Source: HGM12587 sp945786935
GTDB lineage: Bacteria > Bacillota > Clostridia > Lachnospirales > Lachnospiraceae
DNA length: 38,557 nucleotides
Direction: 5' to 3'
NCBI GenBank assembly: GCA_945786935.1
Contig: CALZFY010000011.1
Location: 1-38,557, forward strand
Under the pieces are notes generated by a model. The model had not been told where the DNA came from and did not search any database. It was given only the letters and a program-made list of their open reading frames with translations. Of this stretch, positions 8,261-16,638 are shown piece after piece (position 1 is the first letter of the stretch; every line of letters starts with the position of its first letter). A program made the translations under genes and the position numbers.

Positions 8261-9052
8261 ATGAAAAAGAACATGAAAAAATTAGCATCATTCCTTTTAA
8301 TGGCAATGCTTGTTCTTGGTCTGACAGCCTGTGGTTCAACAAATAAAGAGACCGAATCTGCAATTGATGCTGCTTACGCTGAAAGCGTATCTGAATTCTT
8401 CGTTGCAAACATGACAATGATGGAAACAGAACAGATGCAGTATTATGTAGATATGGACACAGAAGATCTTCAGGACATGCTGGATGCTTCCCAGATTCCC
8501 TGTGAAGCAGCAGCTTTCCAGAATGTATTATCTGTTTATATGTCCTCCACAGAAGACCTTGGAGAATATATTTCTACAGGTGAATATGACCTTGAGTTAG
8601 GAAAAGAAGAATCTACCATGACTCAGACACTGGAATTTGCAGATCATGAAGCGACTCTGCTTCTTGTATTTGACAAAGATGGTGTGGTAACATCCACAGC
8701 ATTAGACCCGGTTTACAGTGTGGGAGAAATCTTACAGAAGGCAGCACTCAATACAGTGATCGGTATGGGTACCGTATTTGTTGTACTGATATTCATCAGC
8801 TTCGTCATTGCACTGCTTCCGAAGTTAACAGGTCTGGTAGAAGGCAAGAATAAGAAAAAAGAAGCTCCGGCAGCAGCACCAAAGACAGCAGCTCCGGCAC
8901 CGGTTGCGGCAGAACCAGAAGAACTGGTGGATGATCTGGAACTGGTAGCAGTTATCTCAGCAGCCATCGCTGCTTATACAGGAAGCTCTTCCGATGGATT
9001 TGTAGTACGCTCTATCAAACGTTCTACAACAAACAAATGGAAGAAAGCATAA
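8261..9052 (+). CDS. OadG-like subunit with lipoprotein signal and large extracytoplasmic domain
   Basis: 263 residues. The N-terminus is a lipoprotein signal peptide with lipobox L21-T-A-C24. About 140 residues of acidic, Met-rich extracytoplasmic sequence follow, then one membrane helix (about 165-188, VIGMGTVFVVLIFISFVIALL), then a cytoplasmic Ala/Pro linker and a short end containing ELVAVISAAIAAYTG, which is the OadG-like signature. In sodium-pumping decarboxylases OadG (gamma/delta) joins the biotin-loaded carboxyltransferase to the OadB pump. Usual OadG proteins are about 80-120 residues without the outer domain, so this is an extended form. The start at 8261 has AGAGGTGA 5 bases upstream; the earlier in-frame start lies in the preceding gene. 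Identity rests on topology, composition and operon position. Confidence 0.78.
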   Translation: MKKNMKKLASFLLMAMLVLGLTACGSTNKETESAIDAAYAESVSEFFVANMTMMETEQMQYYVDMDTEDLQDMLDASQIPCEAAAFQNVLSVYMSSTEDLGEYISTGEYDLELGKEESTMTQTLEFADHEATLLLVFDKDGVVTSTALDPVYSVGEILQKAALNTVIGMGTVFVVLIFISFVIALLPKLTGLVEGKNKKKEAPAAAPKTAAPAPVAAEPEELVDDLELVAVISAAIAAYTGSSSDGFVVRSIKRSTTNKWKKA

Positions 9053-9073
9053 GTAAATCAGGAGGAAAACAGC

Positions 9074-9442
9074 ATGAAAAATTATACAATTACAGTAAAT
9101 GGTACAGTATATGACGTAACAGTAGAAGAGGGCGGTGCAGGCAGCGCTCCTGTAAGAGCAGCAGCTCCAAAAGCAGCACCAAAGGCAGCACCGGCAGCAG
9201 CTCCGGCAGCACCGGCAGCAGGCGCAGGTTCTGTAGAAGTAAAAGCTTCCGTACCTGGAAAAGTATTCAAGATCGAAGCAGCAGCAGGTACAGCAGTAAA
9301 ATCCGGAGATCCAATCATCATTCTTGAAGCAATGAAAATGGAAATCCCGGTTGTAGCTCCACAGGATGGTACAGTTGCAAGCATCAACGTAGCAGTTGGT
9401 GACGCAATCGAAAACGGTGATGTTTTAGCTACCATGAACTAA
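9074..9442 (+). CDS. Biotin carboxyl carrier protein (1.3S / decarboxylase gamma type)
   Basis: 122 residues: a short beta N-terminus (KNYTITVNGTVYDVTVEE), an Ala/Pro/Lys linker at about 25-52, and a biotinyl domain with EAMKMEIPV, where K88 is the biotin attachment site. The paired VASINVAVGDAIENGDVLATM closes the domain. It carries CO2 as carboxybiotin between the two carboxyltransferases and the OadB membrane subunit. Length and layout match the 1.3S subunit of transcarboxylase and MmdC/GcdC-type carriers. AGGAGG is 6-11 bases upstream. It is the only biotin domain in the operon, so both carboxyltransferases would have to share it. Confidence 0.93.
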   Translation: MKNYTITVNGTVYDVTVEEGGAGSAPVRAAAPKAAPKAAPAAAPAAPAAGAGSVEVKASVPGKVFKIEAAAGTAVKSGDPIIILEAMKMEIPVVAPQDGTVASINVAVGDAIENGDVLATMN

Positions 9443-9464
9443 TTCATGAATGGATTGATGAATT
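9441..9464 (+). repeat. Small hairpin between biotin carrier and oadB genes
   Basis: AATTCAT (9441-9447) and ATGAATT (9458-9464) form a 7-bp stem with a 10-base loop, starting at the last bases of the biotin carrier stop codon and ending before the oadB ribosome site (AGGAGG, about 9470). No T run follows. It could tune mRNA processing or stability inside the operon; this is inference. Confidence 0.4.
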
Positions 9465-9482
9465 AAAACAGGAGGTTAAAAC

Positions 9483-10610
9483 ATGAGTTACGTTGTTGAT
9501 ACAATGGGGAACCTCATTCATCAGACTGCATTCTTTAATCTGACTGTAGGTAACTACATCATGATCGCAGTTGCGTGTGTGTTCCTTTATTTAGCTATCG
9601 CAAAAGAATATGAACCATTACTTCTGGTTCCGATTTCTTTCGGTATGCTCCTTGTAAATATCTATCCGGATATTATGCAGCCGGGCGGATTATTACATTT
9701 CTTTTTCTTACTGGACGAATGGGCGATCTTACCTTCTTTGATCTTCCTTGGAGTAGGTGCGATGACAGACTTTGGTCCATTGATTGCCAATCCGAAGAGC
9801 TTCTTGCTCGGTGCAGCAGCACAGTTTGGTATTTTCGCAGCTTATCTTGGTGCTATGGCACTTGGATTCAGTGATAAGGCAGCAGCAGCTATCTCCATCA
9901 TCGGTGGTGCAGACGGTCCTACCTCTATCTTCCTTGCAGGTAAATTAGGACAGACAGCCATCATGGGACCAATCGCTGTAGCAGCTTACTCCTATATGTC
10001 ACTGGTACCGATCATCCAGCCGCCAATTATGAAGCTTTTAACAACTGAGGAAGAAAGAAAGATCAAAATGGAACAGCTTCGTCCTGTATCCAAGCTTGAA
10101 AAGATCTTATTCCCGGTAATCGTTACCATTATCGTATGTCTGATTCTTCCGACAACAGCTCCATTGGTTGGTATGCTGATGCTTGGTAACTTATTCAGAG
10201 AATCAGGAGTTGTTCGTCAGCTGACAGAAACAGCATCCAATGCATTAATGTACATCGTAGTTATCTTACTTGGTACTTCTGTAGGCGCTACTACAAGTGC
10301 AGAAGCATTTTTAAACTGGGATACGATTAAAATCGTTGTATTAGGTCTGGTTGCATTCTGCTTTGGTACAGCAGCCGGAGTCCTGTTCGGTAAATTAATG
10401 TGTAAGCTTACCAAGGGTGCAGTAAACCCGCTCATTGGTTCCGCAGGTGTATCTGCCGTGCCAATGGCAGCCCGTGTATCCCAGAAGGTTGGTGCAGAAG
10501 CAGATCCTACAAACTTCCTGCTCATGCATGCTATGGGACCTAACGTAGCCGGCGTTATCGGTACTGCAGTAGCAGCCGGTGCATTTATGGCAATTTTCGG
10601 TGTATTCTAA
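9483..10610 (+). CDS. oadB: Sodium ion-translocating decarboxylase, beta subunit
   Basis: 375-residue integral membrane protein of the OadB/MmdB/GcdB family. It decarboxylates the carboxybiotin presented by the carrier and couples this to sodium export. The conserved region IIIa GGADGPTSIF is present, with D144 matching the essential Asp203 of Klebsiella OadB, and the late ASNAL... and GPNVAGVIGTAVAAG segments (region VIII) are intact. About nine hydrophobic helices are visible. The sequence MGAMTDFGPLIANP-type segment near residue 95 is also typical. AGGAGG precedes ATG 9483 by about 8 bases. With OadG and the carboxyltransferases it would make a membrane pump. Confidence 0.95.
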   Translation: MSYVVDTMGNLIHQTAFFNLTVGNYIMIAVACVFLYLAIAKEYEPLLLVPISFGMLLVNIYPDIMQPGGLLHFFFLLDEWAILPSLIFLGVGAMTDFGPLIANPKSFLLGAAAQFGIFAAYLGAMALGFSDKAAAAISIIGGADGPTSIFLAGKLGQTAIMGPIAVAAYSYMSLVPIIQPPIMKLLTTEEERKIKMEQLRPVSKLEKILFPVIVTIIVCLILPTTAPLVGMLMLGNLFRESGVVRQLTETASNALMYIVVILLGTSVGATTSAEAFLNWDTIKIVVLGLVAFCFGTAAGVLFGKLMCKLTKGAVNPLIGSAGVSAVPMAARVSQKVGAEADPTNFLLMHAMGPNVAGVIGTAVAAGAFMAIFGVF

Positions 10611-10649
10611 GGAATCACATCGTTTTTACAATATTAGGAGGAAAATAAA

Positions 10650-12062
10650 ATGGCAGATGTAAAAAGACCGGTAAAGATTACCGAAACAATCTTACGTGAT
10701 GCTCATCAGTCTCTGATCGCAACAAGAATGCCAACGGAAGAAATGCTTCCAATCGTTGATAAAATGGATAAAGTTGGCTACCATGCAGTAGAGTGCTGGG
10801 GTGGAGCTACTTTCGATGCTTCCCTTCGTTTCTTAAAAGAAGATCCATGGGAAAGACTTCGTAAATTAAGAGACGGATTCAAAAATACAAAATTACAGAT
10901 GTTATTCAGAGGACAGAACATTCTCGGATACCGTCACTATGCAGATGATGTGGTAGAATATTTCGTACAGAAATCTATTGCAAACGGTATTGATATCATC
11001 CGTATTTTTGACTGTTTAAATGATATTCGTAACCTGGAAACTGCTGTAAAAGCAACAAACAAAGAAGGCGGACATGCACAGATCGCTCTTTCCTATACCT
11101 TAGGTGATGCTTATACACTGGATTACTGGAAGGATATGGCAAAAAAAGTAGAAGACATGGGTGCTGATTCCTTATGTATCAAGGATATGGCTGGTCTTTT
11201 GGTTCCATACAAAGCTACAGAGCTTGTTCAGGCTTTAAAAGAAGGTACAAGCCTTCCAATCGAGCTTCATACACACTACACTTCCGGTGTAGGCGGAATG
11301 ACCTACTTAAAAGCAGTAGAAGCAGGCTGTGACATCATCGACACAGCAATGTCTCCACTGGCTATGGGTACTTCTCAGCCTGCAACAGAAGTTATGGTAG
11401 AAACCTTCAAAGGTACAGAATTTGATACAGGTCTCGACCAGAACCTTCTTGCGGAAATTGCTGATTACTTCAGACCATACCAGGAAGAATGTCTTGCAAA
11501 CGGCCTCTTAAATCCAAAGGTTATGGGCGTAAACATTAAGACTTTATTATACCAGGTACCGGGTGGTATGTTATCCAACATGGTATCCCAGTTAAAGGAA
11601 CAGCACGCTGAAGATAAATACTATGAAGTATTAGAAGAAATCCCGCGTGTTCGTAAAGACCTTGGTGAACCGCCACTGGTAACACCTTCATCACAGATCG
11701 TTGGTACACAGGCTGTATTTAACGTACTGATGGGTGAAAGATACAAGATGATGACAAAGGAAACAAAGGCAGTTCTGCGTGGTGAATACGGCCAGACTGT
11801 AAAACCTTTCAATCCGGAAGTTCAGAAGCTTGCTCTTGCAGAAGGTGAAGAACCGATTACCTGTCGTCCGGCTGACTTAATTCCTAACGAGCTTGAAAAG
11901 ATCGAAGCTGAAATGGCTCAGTGGAAGGAACAGGATGAAGACGTATTATCCTACGCTTTATTCCCACAGGTTGCTGTTGAATTCTTTAAATACAGAGAAG
12001 CACAGAAAACAAAAGTGGACGCAAAAGTAGCTGATACAGAAAACGGAGCATATCCGGTATAA
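10650..12062 (+). CDS. oadA: Oxaloacetate/pyruvate carboxyltransferase subunit (OadA-like / 5S, no biotin domain)
   Basis: 470-residue TIM-barrel carboxyltransferase. It opens with ITETILRDAHQSLIATRM (metal ligand D17, Q20), has CWGGATFDASLRFLKEDPWERL, the active-site K178 in CIKDMAGL (carbamylated Lys in pyruvate carboxylase), and metal ligands H207 and H209 in HTHYTSG. The PYC/OADA C-terminal helical domain (PGGMLSNM ... QIVGTQAV ... RGEYG) is also present, but the usual C-terminal biotinyl domain is missing; the carrier is encoded separately at 9074-9442, as for the 5S subunit of transcarboxylase. It moves CO2 between oxaloacetate and biotin, giving pyruvate. It is the last gene of the operon, with AGGAGG upstream and a terminator 17 bases after the stop. 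Confidence 0.93.
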   Translation: MADVKRPVKITETILRDAHQSLIATRMPTEEMLPIVDKMDKVGYHAVECWGGATFDASLRFLKEDPWERLRKLRDGFKNTKLQMLFRGQNILGYRHYADDVVEYFVQKSIANGIDIIRIFDCLNDIRNLETAVKATNKEGGHAQIALSYTLGDAYTLDYWKDMAKKVEDMGADSLCIKDMAGLLVPYKATELVQALKEGTSLPIELHTHYTSGVGGMTYLKAVEAGCDIIDTAMSPLAMGTSQPATEVMVETFKGTEFDTGLDQNLLAEIADYFRPYQEECLANGLLNPKVMGVNIKTLLYQVPGGMLSNMVSQLKEQHAEDKYYEVLEEIPRVRKDLGEPPLVTPSSQIVGTQAVFNVLMGERYKMMTKETKAVLRGEYGQTVKPFNPEVQKLALAEGEEPITCRPADLIPNELEKIEAEMAQWKEQDEDVLSYALFPQVAVEFFKYREAQKTKVDAKVADTENGAYPV

Positions 12063-12078
12063 CAGATGAAAAGCATGT

Positions 12079-12104
12079 AAAAGGACATCCTCGGATGTCC
12101 TTTT
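12079..12104. terminator. Bidirectional terminator between the carboxyltransferase operon and the sensor kinase gene
   Basis: AAAAGGACATCC (12079-12090) and GGATGTCCTTTT (12093-12104) are exact reverse complements. Read on either strand the stem is followed by T residues, and the minus-strand kinase gene stops at 12103, so one hairpin can end both converging transcripts. Confidence 0.9.
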
Positions 12105-14049
12105 AATTTGTGCTGTATTTATGAAATGTTATGAAAAAACTTGTTCCTGTCAAAGCAGAAGATTCCACGGAAATCCGGGCACCCATCTCATCAAGAATCA
12201 TTTTTACAATATAAAGTCCAAGACCGCTGCCGCCTGTCTGTTTTCCGGTCTCACCCATATAAAATCGTTCAAAAATATGTGGCAGATCTTCCGGGAGAAT
12301 ACCGCTTCCATTATCGGAAAACCTGATCTGTATCAGAGAGTCCTTTTCCTCAGCCTCGATCATGATTTTTCCACCCTCCGGTGTAAAACGCAGGGAATTA
12401 TAAAATAAATTTTCGAAAACCAGAAAGAGCTTTTTTCTCTGTCCCCAAATGCTAAGGGAATGGGGAACAGGGGTTATGAGAAAATGGATTCCCATGACAG
12501 CGGCCTCCGGATTATGCAGATGGTAAAGCTCCTGTAAAAATTCATCCAGTGCAATAGGCTCCGGAGTACTTGTTAATTTGTCTACAGAATTAATTTCGTT
12601 TAAGGTACCCAGCCGCCAGGACATTTCATCCTGCCAATGCTCTACCTGGGTAAGATAGTTTTCCAATTCATTGTCTACCCCTACATTATGAAGGCGAATC
12701 ACATGAATGAATGCTTTCATGGAAGACAGAGGTGCTTTCAGGTCATGTGCGACATCGGAAAAGAAGGCCCGTCGCTCTTCTAAAAGACATGATAGCTGGG
12801 CAGTCCGCTCCTCTACCAGTTCTTCTAAATGTTTATGATATCGCTCATTATCCAAAATGATCTGTCGATTTTGTTCTTCCATCAGAAAAGCGAACAGGAA
12901 CACAAGAACAAGTGAACACCATTCAAATTGCCAAAGGGTATAGGCCGGCTCGAATTGATTTGTTAACAAAAGATTCGAAAGAATACCAATTCCTAAAGTG
13001 ACATCACATACAAGAACCAGTCTTGACTGTATTGATTTTTCTCTGAATGCTGACAATATACCGGAACACAAACAGATAAACAGAAGACATCGGTAGATAT
13101 TTTGACATAGTCCGTGATAGTAGATTGCCTGATACCAGACGGTGGCAATTTGATAGAAAAATAATTCCATCAATGGAAAACCTATGGAGATACACAGTAA
13201 AAAGGTTTTATAGATTTTCGATTTTAAACCGGATGCTTCCGCCAAAAGGATCATGGCAAAGTAAAACATGGAATAAGTTGCCAGATCAGAGATAAAAAAC
13301 CGGTGTTTTACAAGCGGCATATCCAGAATCTGCAAAAAATAATAGGAGATGGAAGCTGCAAAGCTGATACAAAACAATGCCAGATGAAGCTTCACAGGGG
13401 TGTTTGTCCGGAACCACAAACTAAAGCAAAAGACCGCCAACAGGCTGGGAATCAACAGTGAGATGCCATAAACAGCACTTTGAATGCCGATCATTTTGGA
13501 AATCACGGTATCGGAACCAATGGCTCCGGGAAAGTACATTCCGGAATAATATCCGGCATCCGAAGTGATGGAAAGGGTGATGGTGTGAGTCCCCTGTTCT
13601 AATAATATATTTTTATGAACCCTCGCATTTCCCCGGGCTATCAGGGTGCCATCCCACCATAAAAGATATTCGTCACACAGATCAGGAAAATATAATCCTG
13701 CAATGGTATTTTCTCCTTCATAGGATATTTGGAGTTGATAGGTACAGCTTCCATAGGGACTGCGATCCGAAGCATTTTTTCGACGATAATTGGAGTATTC
13801 TCCAATCCATGTACGCATAGATGGTGCGCTGCTTCCGGGCACATTGATCCCATCGGAAATCAGCCATTCATCAATCAGGAATATGGGGGCAGACTGAAGC
13901 TGCTCCTCTGTGAGAGTCAGAAGATTGTCTTGTGGCATCGGTGCCTTTATGCTATATTTATTATCATAAAAAAACATTACGCTAAGAAAGAGAAAGATAA
14001 GCGGAATTAATAAAAATGGGAGATTCTTCTTTCTAAAAAGTTTTTGCAT
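12103..14049 (-). CDS. Membrane sensor histidine kinase (7TMR-DISM-like)
   Basis: 648 residues. An N-terminal membrane helix (about 8-27) is followed by an extracytoplasmic region of about 150 residues that looks like a beta-sandwich sensor (SYEGENTIAGLYFP ... EQGTHTITLS). Then come about seven closely spaced membrane helices (190-400), a coiled coil (HKHLEELVEERTAQL), the HisKA box with H435 in FFSDVAHDLKAPLSS, and a HATPase domain with N box ENLFYNSLRFTPEGG, SDNGSGI, and GGSGLGLYIVK. This is the 7TMR-DISM layout, often linked to carbohydrate or envelope signals. The likely partner is the regulator at 15904-16590, on the same strand but separated by an opposite-strand gene. The start at 14049 has AGGAAAGGA upstream. 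Divergent from the surface gene with only 35 bases between starts. Confidence 0.92.
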   Translation of the reverse strand: MQKLFRKKNLPFLLIPLIFLFLSVMFFYDNKYSIKAPMPQDNLLTLTEEQLQSAPIFLIDEWLISDGINVPGSSAPSMRTWIGEYSNYRRKNASDRSPYGSCTYQLQISYEGENTIAGLYFPDLCDEYLLWWDGTLIARGNARVHKNILLEQGTHTITLSITSDAGYYSGMYFPGAIGSDTVISKMIGIQSAVYGISLLIPSLLAVFCFSLWFRTNTPVKLHLALFCISFAASISYYFLQILDMPLVKHRFFISDLATYSMFYFAMILLAEASGLKSKIYKTFLLCISIGFPLMELFFYQIATVWYQAIYYHGLCQNIYRCLLFICLCSGILSAFREKSIQSRLVLVCDVTLGIGILSNLLLTNQFEPAYTLWQFEWCSLVLVFLFAFLMEEQNRQIILDNERYHKHLEELVEERTAQLSCLLEERRAFFSDVAHDLKAPLSSMKAFIHVIRLHNVGVDNELENYLTQVEHWQDEMSWRLGTLNEINSVDKLTSTPEPIALDEFLQELYHLHNPEAAVMGIHFLITPVPHSLSIWGQRKKLFLVFENLFYNSLRFTPEGGKIMIEAEEKDSLIQIRFSDNGSGILPEDLPHIFERFYMGETGKQTGGSGLGLYIVKMILDEMGARISVESSALTGTSFFITFHKYSTN

Positions 14050-14084
14050 ATCGAATATCCTTTCCTGATTGGAGATAAAAAATT

Positions 14085-15926
14085 ATGAAACGCAGTTATT
14101 TCTATGTTTTGCCTGTCTTGCTCATGATACTTGTATTTGGCAGTCCCGTCTTTGCTGCGGAAATAGGGGAAGAACCTTTTCCGTTGAAAGTATTTCTGAA
14201 ATATAATACCACGCAAGGTAGCGATCCCTTCTTAATGGCAGAAATATCAGCCGAGTTATTTCAGCTTGATAATGAAAAAAATGAAAAAATTATCGCTGAA
14301 GAAATCTATGCATGGACAGATGATGAAAATGAGACTGACAAGACGGCCATTGAGGATAGTGACTGGTCGAACAGGGGCTCAGGGTTAAGCCGGGTATGTT
14401 TAATGCCTAGGGAATCCATACTTACCCGATACTCTCACGGTGAAATTAACACCATTCATATTTCCATGGTGCTTTCCAAATGCATTTTTGATTCTGATAC
14501 GGATGAAAAGACTGTTATAGAAACCAAAACGGTTTATGGATGCTGGCAGCGTCCATCAGCAAATCCGGACACTGTATATGATGAACCGAATTCTGAAGCG
14601 AATGGGAATAAAATGGTCTTTGTAAAATATCCTCAAAAAGTATATCATGTCGCCGGAAGGAATAGATCAGTACAAATGCAAATGACAGGAACCAGGGGAG
14701 AGCCTGTTGAATTGCCATCAAAAATTCCGGTCATACTGGGATTCAGCGTGAATAACAGTAATAACACCGTATGGCTTGAGGAATATGCTTATCCTGTTTC
14801 CTGGGAAGATTGCCCGTCTGTTAGCGATAATGAAAAAATGGTATATCAGGTCGAAAGTATTGATAAACCATCTGATGAAACGGACATATTACAGTTTTTT
14901 TATAAAGACCGGTGGTATCAATTGGATGTTGCCAATCAGTCGTTTCCGGAGATTTCCAGCATGGACTTTCCCTATTCATGGATGAACTGTATTATAAATT
15001 TAGTATATCCCGGTTATATTCCATCAATTTCCCTGAAGCCTGATGGAAGTGAATCTTCTGAAGCTGTTGCAGTTGAAATTGATTATAAGCCCACCAATGC
15101 ATCTAAAATCGAAGTTGAGGTTTCTACCGACGGCGGAACAAACTGGCAGCATGAATCGGATGTGGATTTTGAAAAATATCCGATCGATGCAATTCCGAAA
15201 TTACAGGGATATTCTGCATCCATTCTGAATCACGAACAAACAGTCAGACTCAGTGAGGAAGGCAACGGCGGTTTTTTGGTCCGTCTTAAAATATATGGCG
15301 GTCCGTTGGGAAATGCCGTAAACGATGGGGATCATTCCTACACTGTAACAGAAGCTGCCAACTGGCCATTGAATTATGAATATGTACCTCCCGAAGATTC
15401 CTCTGATGATAATCAAGGTTCCGGCGGAAATAAGGGAAATGTAGGTACTGATAACAGCGGAAGCAGTGAAGGTATCCGCCCGGGAACAGAACAACAACCG
15501 GAAGATACATCTGAACCGGAACGAATACCTGCGCCGGAACAAACATCTAAACCGGAGCAAATACCTGCACCGGAGCAAATATCCGAACCGGAACAAGTAC
15601 CTGCGCCGGTACAAACATCCGAGTCAGAACGAGTACCTGTGCCGGAACAAACATTACAGCAGCACTTTGAATCCACAACGCAGACAGTATCGGACATATT
15701 TCAAAATCATCCATCGGAAGTACAAACTGAAACAGACACAGTCGCACTGCCGACAACAGAGCCTGAAGCAAAGCCGGAGGATGAATCGGATCATCAGAAA
15801 ACGATCGCCAGGGCAGCAGTGGCAGTCAGTGGTGTTTTGTCGGTTGGCGTCTTAACATCCGTAATCGTCAAAAAAAGGATTGCCGTTCAGTTATTTAAAC
15901 ATCTTATTCGCATATTTCATCGATAG
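14085..15926 (+). CDS. Secreted, membrane-anchored Pro-rich surface protein of unknown function
   Basis: 613 residues, no family recognised. Residues 1-25 are a signal peptide (hydrophobic VLPVLLMILVFG, cleavage after VFA). Residues 26-450 are an extracellular, acidic, beta-rich region with Trp/Tyr motifs (STDGGTNWQHES near 350) that suggest Ig-like or carbohydrate-binding folds. Residues about 455-540 are a disordered Gly/Ser then Pro/Glu/Gln-rich stalk with four 12-residue repeats (SEPEQxPAPEQT). The C-terminus has a membrane helix (about 578-598) and a basic tail, an anchor without LPXTG. The GGAG site is 10 bases before ATG 14085. Its 3' end overlaps the regulator gene tail-to-tail by 23 bases. 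It could be the target or the signal-sensing partner of the flanking two-component system (inference). Confidence 0.85.
   Translation: MKRSYFYVLPVLLMILVFGSPVFAAEIGEEPFPLKVFLKYNTTQGSDPFLMAEISAELFQLDNEKNEKIIAEEIYAWTDDENETDKTAIEDSDWSNRGSGLSRVCLMPRESILTRYSHGEINTIHISMVLSKCIFDSDTDEKTVIETKTVYGCWQRPSANPDTVYDEPNSEANGNKMVFVKYPQKVYHVAGRNRSVQMQMTGTRGEPVELPSKIPVILGFSVNNSNNTVWLEEYAYPVSWEDCPSVSDNEKMVYQVESIDKPSDETDILQFFYKDRWYQLDVANQSFPEISSMDFPYSWMNCIINLVYPGYIPSISLKPDGSESSEAVAVEIDYKPTNASKIEVEVSTDGGTNWQHESDVDFEKYPIDAIPKLQGYSASILNHEQTVRLSEEGNGGFLVRLKIYGGPLGNAVNDGDHSYTVTEAANWPLNYEYVPPEDSSDDNQGSGGNKGNVGTDNSGSSEGIRPGTEQQPEDTSEPERIPAPEQTSKPEQIPAPEQISEPEQVPAPVQTSESERVPVPEQTLQQHFESTTQTVSDIFQNHPSEVQTETDTVALPTTEPEAKPEDESDHQKTIARAAVAVSGVLSVGVLTSVIVKKRIAVQLFKHLIRIFHR
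15510..15653 (+). repeat. Four in-frame 36-bp tandem repeats in the surface protein stalk
   Basis: Four units at 15510-15545, 15546-15581, 15582-15617 and 15618-15653 each encode 12 residues of the form S(E/K)PE(Q/R)xPAPxQT. The units have diverged at silent and coding positions. Such Pro/Glu repeats usually form an extended wall-spanning stalk and can change in number between strains. Confidence 0.9.
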
Positions 15927-16590
15927 GTACAAAGAGATAGCCTTTTCCCCATGCGGTTTCAATGAAATCGTGTTTGGGAAAGGCTTTTTCTAATTTATTC
16001 CTCATTCTGGAAATATGTACCTGCACGAGAATGGGATTTGTTTCTCCCTGGTCTCCCCAAATTTCATGGTAAAGTGACTGTACAGACCATATTTTTCTCG
16101 GAACGGAAGCTAAACATGCCAGAAGCAGAAATTCTGTCTGGGTAAGCAAAAGGTCTGTATGGTCAATAAAAGCTCTCTGACGTTTACGGTCAAGAACCAA
16201 TGGCGGAAACTGTAGTATGGAATCCAGAGAATCTTTTGCCGTCAGGTATACGGATACTCTTGCCCAAAACAGCTCCAGGGAGGTGTCTTTGGAAATGTAA
16301 TCGGAACCGCCATGATAAAAACCTAATAGCTGATCTTGTTCCTGCGAATAGTTGCTTAAAAAGATAATCGGTGTTTTTGTGAGAGATTTGATTTTGGAGC
16401 ACAGGGAATATCCGTCTGTACAGGGCATCTTTGCATCTAACAGGATCAAATCATAGAAGTTTTTTGACAGCAGATCTAAAGCCTCGGTTGCATTGGATGC
16501 AAGATCGGTCAGGCAGTCATGGGTTTTTAAAAAGAACTGATGAGCTTGCAGCTGTTTAGGCTCATCATCGATCATTAGTATATAGAACAT
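15904..16590 (-). CDS. OmpR/PhoB-family response regulator
   Basis: 228 residues. The receiver domain shows the acidic pair D8-D9, phospho-acceptor D52 in LILLDAKMP, S79 (in place of the usual Thr/Ser) and K101. The C-terminal winged helix has the OmpR signature (LLLTQTEFLLLACLAS ... VHISRMRNKLEKAFPKHDFIETAWGKGYLF). It is a DNA-binding activator or repressor phosphorylated by a kinase, most likely the one at 12103-14049. GAGGAAA precedes the start at 16590 on the minus strand. The stop lies inside the 3' end of the surface gene, and minus-strand transcription past the stop would run antisense through that gene toward the kinase gene. Confidence 0.94.
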   Translation of the reverse strand: MFYILMIDDEPKQLQAHQFFLKTHDCLTDLASNATEALDLLSKNFYDLILLDAKMPCTDGYSLCSKIKSLTKTPIIFLSNYSQEQDQLLGFYHGGSDYISKDTSLELFWARVSVYLTAKDSLDSILQFPPLVLDRKRQRAFIDHTDLLLTQTEFLLLACLASVPRKIWSVQSLYHEIWGDQGETNPILVQVHISRMRNKLEKAFPKHDFIETAWGKGYLFVPIDEICE

Positions 16591-16638
16591 AATTTCCTCA
16601 CTTTTTTTTTATTATATTTTATAATAGAGCATTTATCA

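Noticed and set aside
15510..15653. Possible CRISPR-like array
   Set aside because: The repeats are contiguous without spacers and code in frame for a stalk; no cas genes are near.
15201..15697. Several Arg/Cys-rich minus-strand frames opposite the surface gene repeats
   Set aside because: They mirror the Pro/Glu-rich repeat codons and have no ribosome sites; repetitive composition alone explains them.
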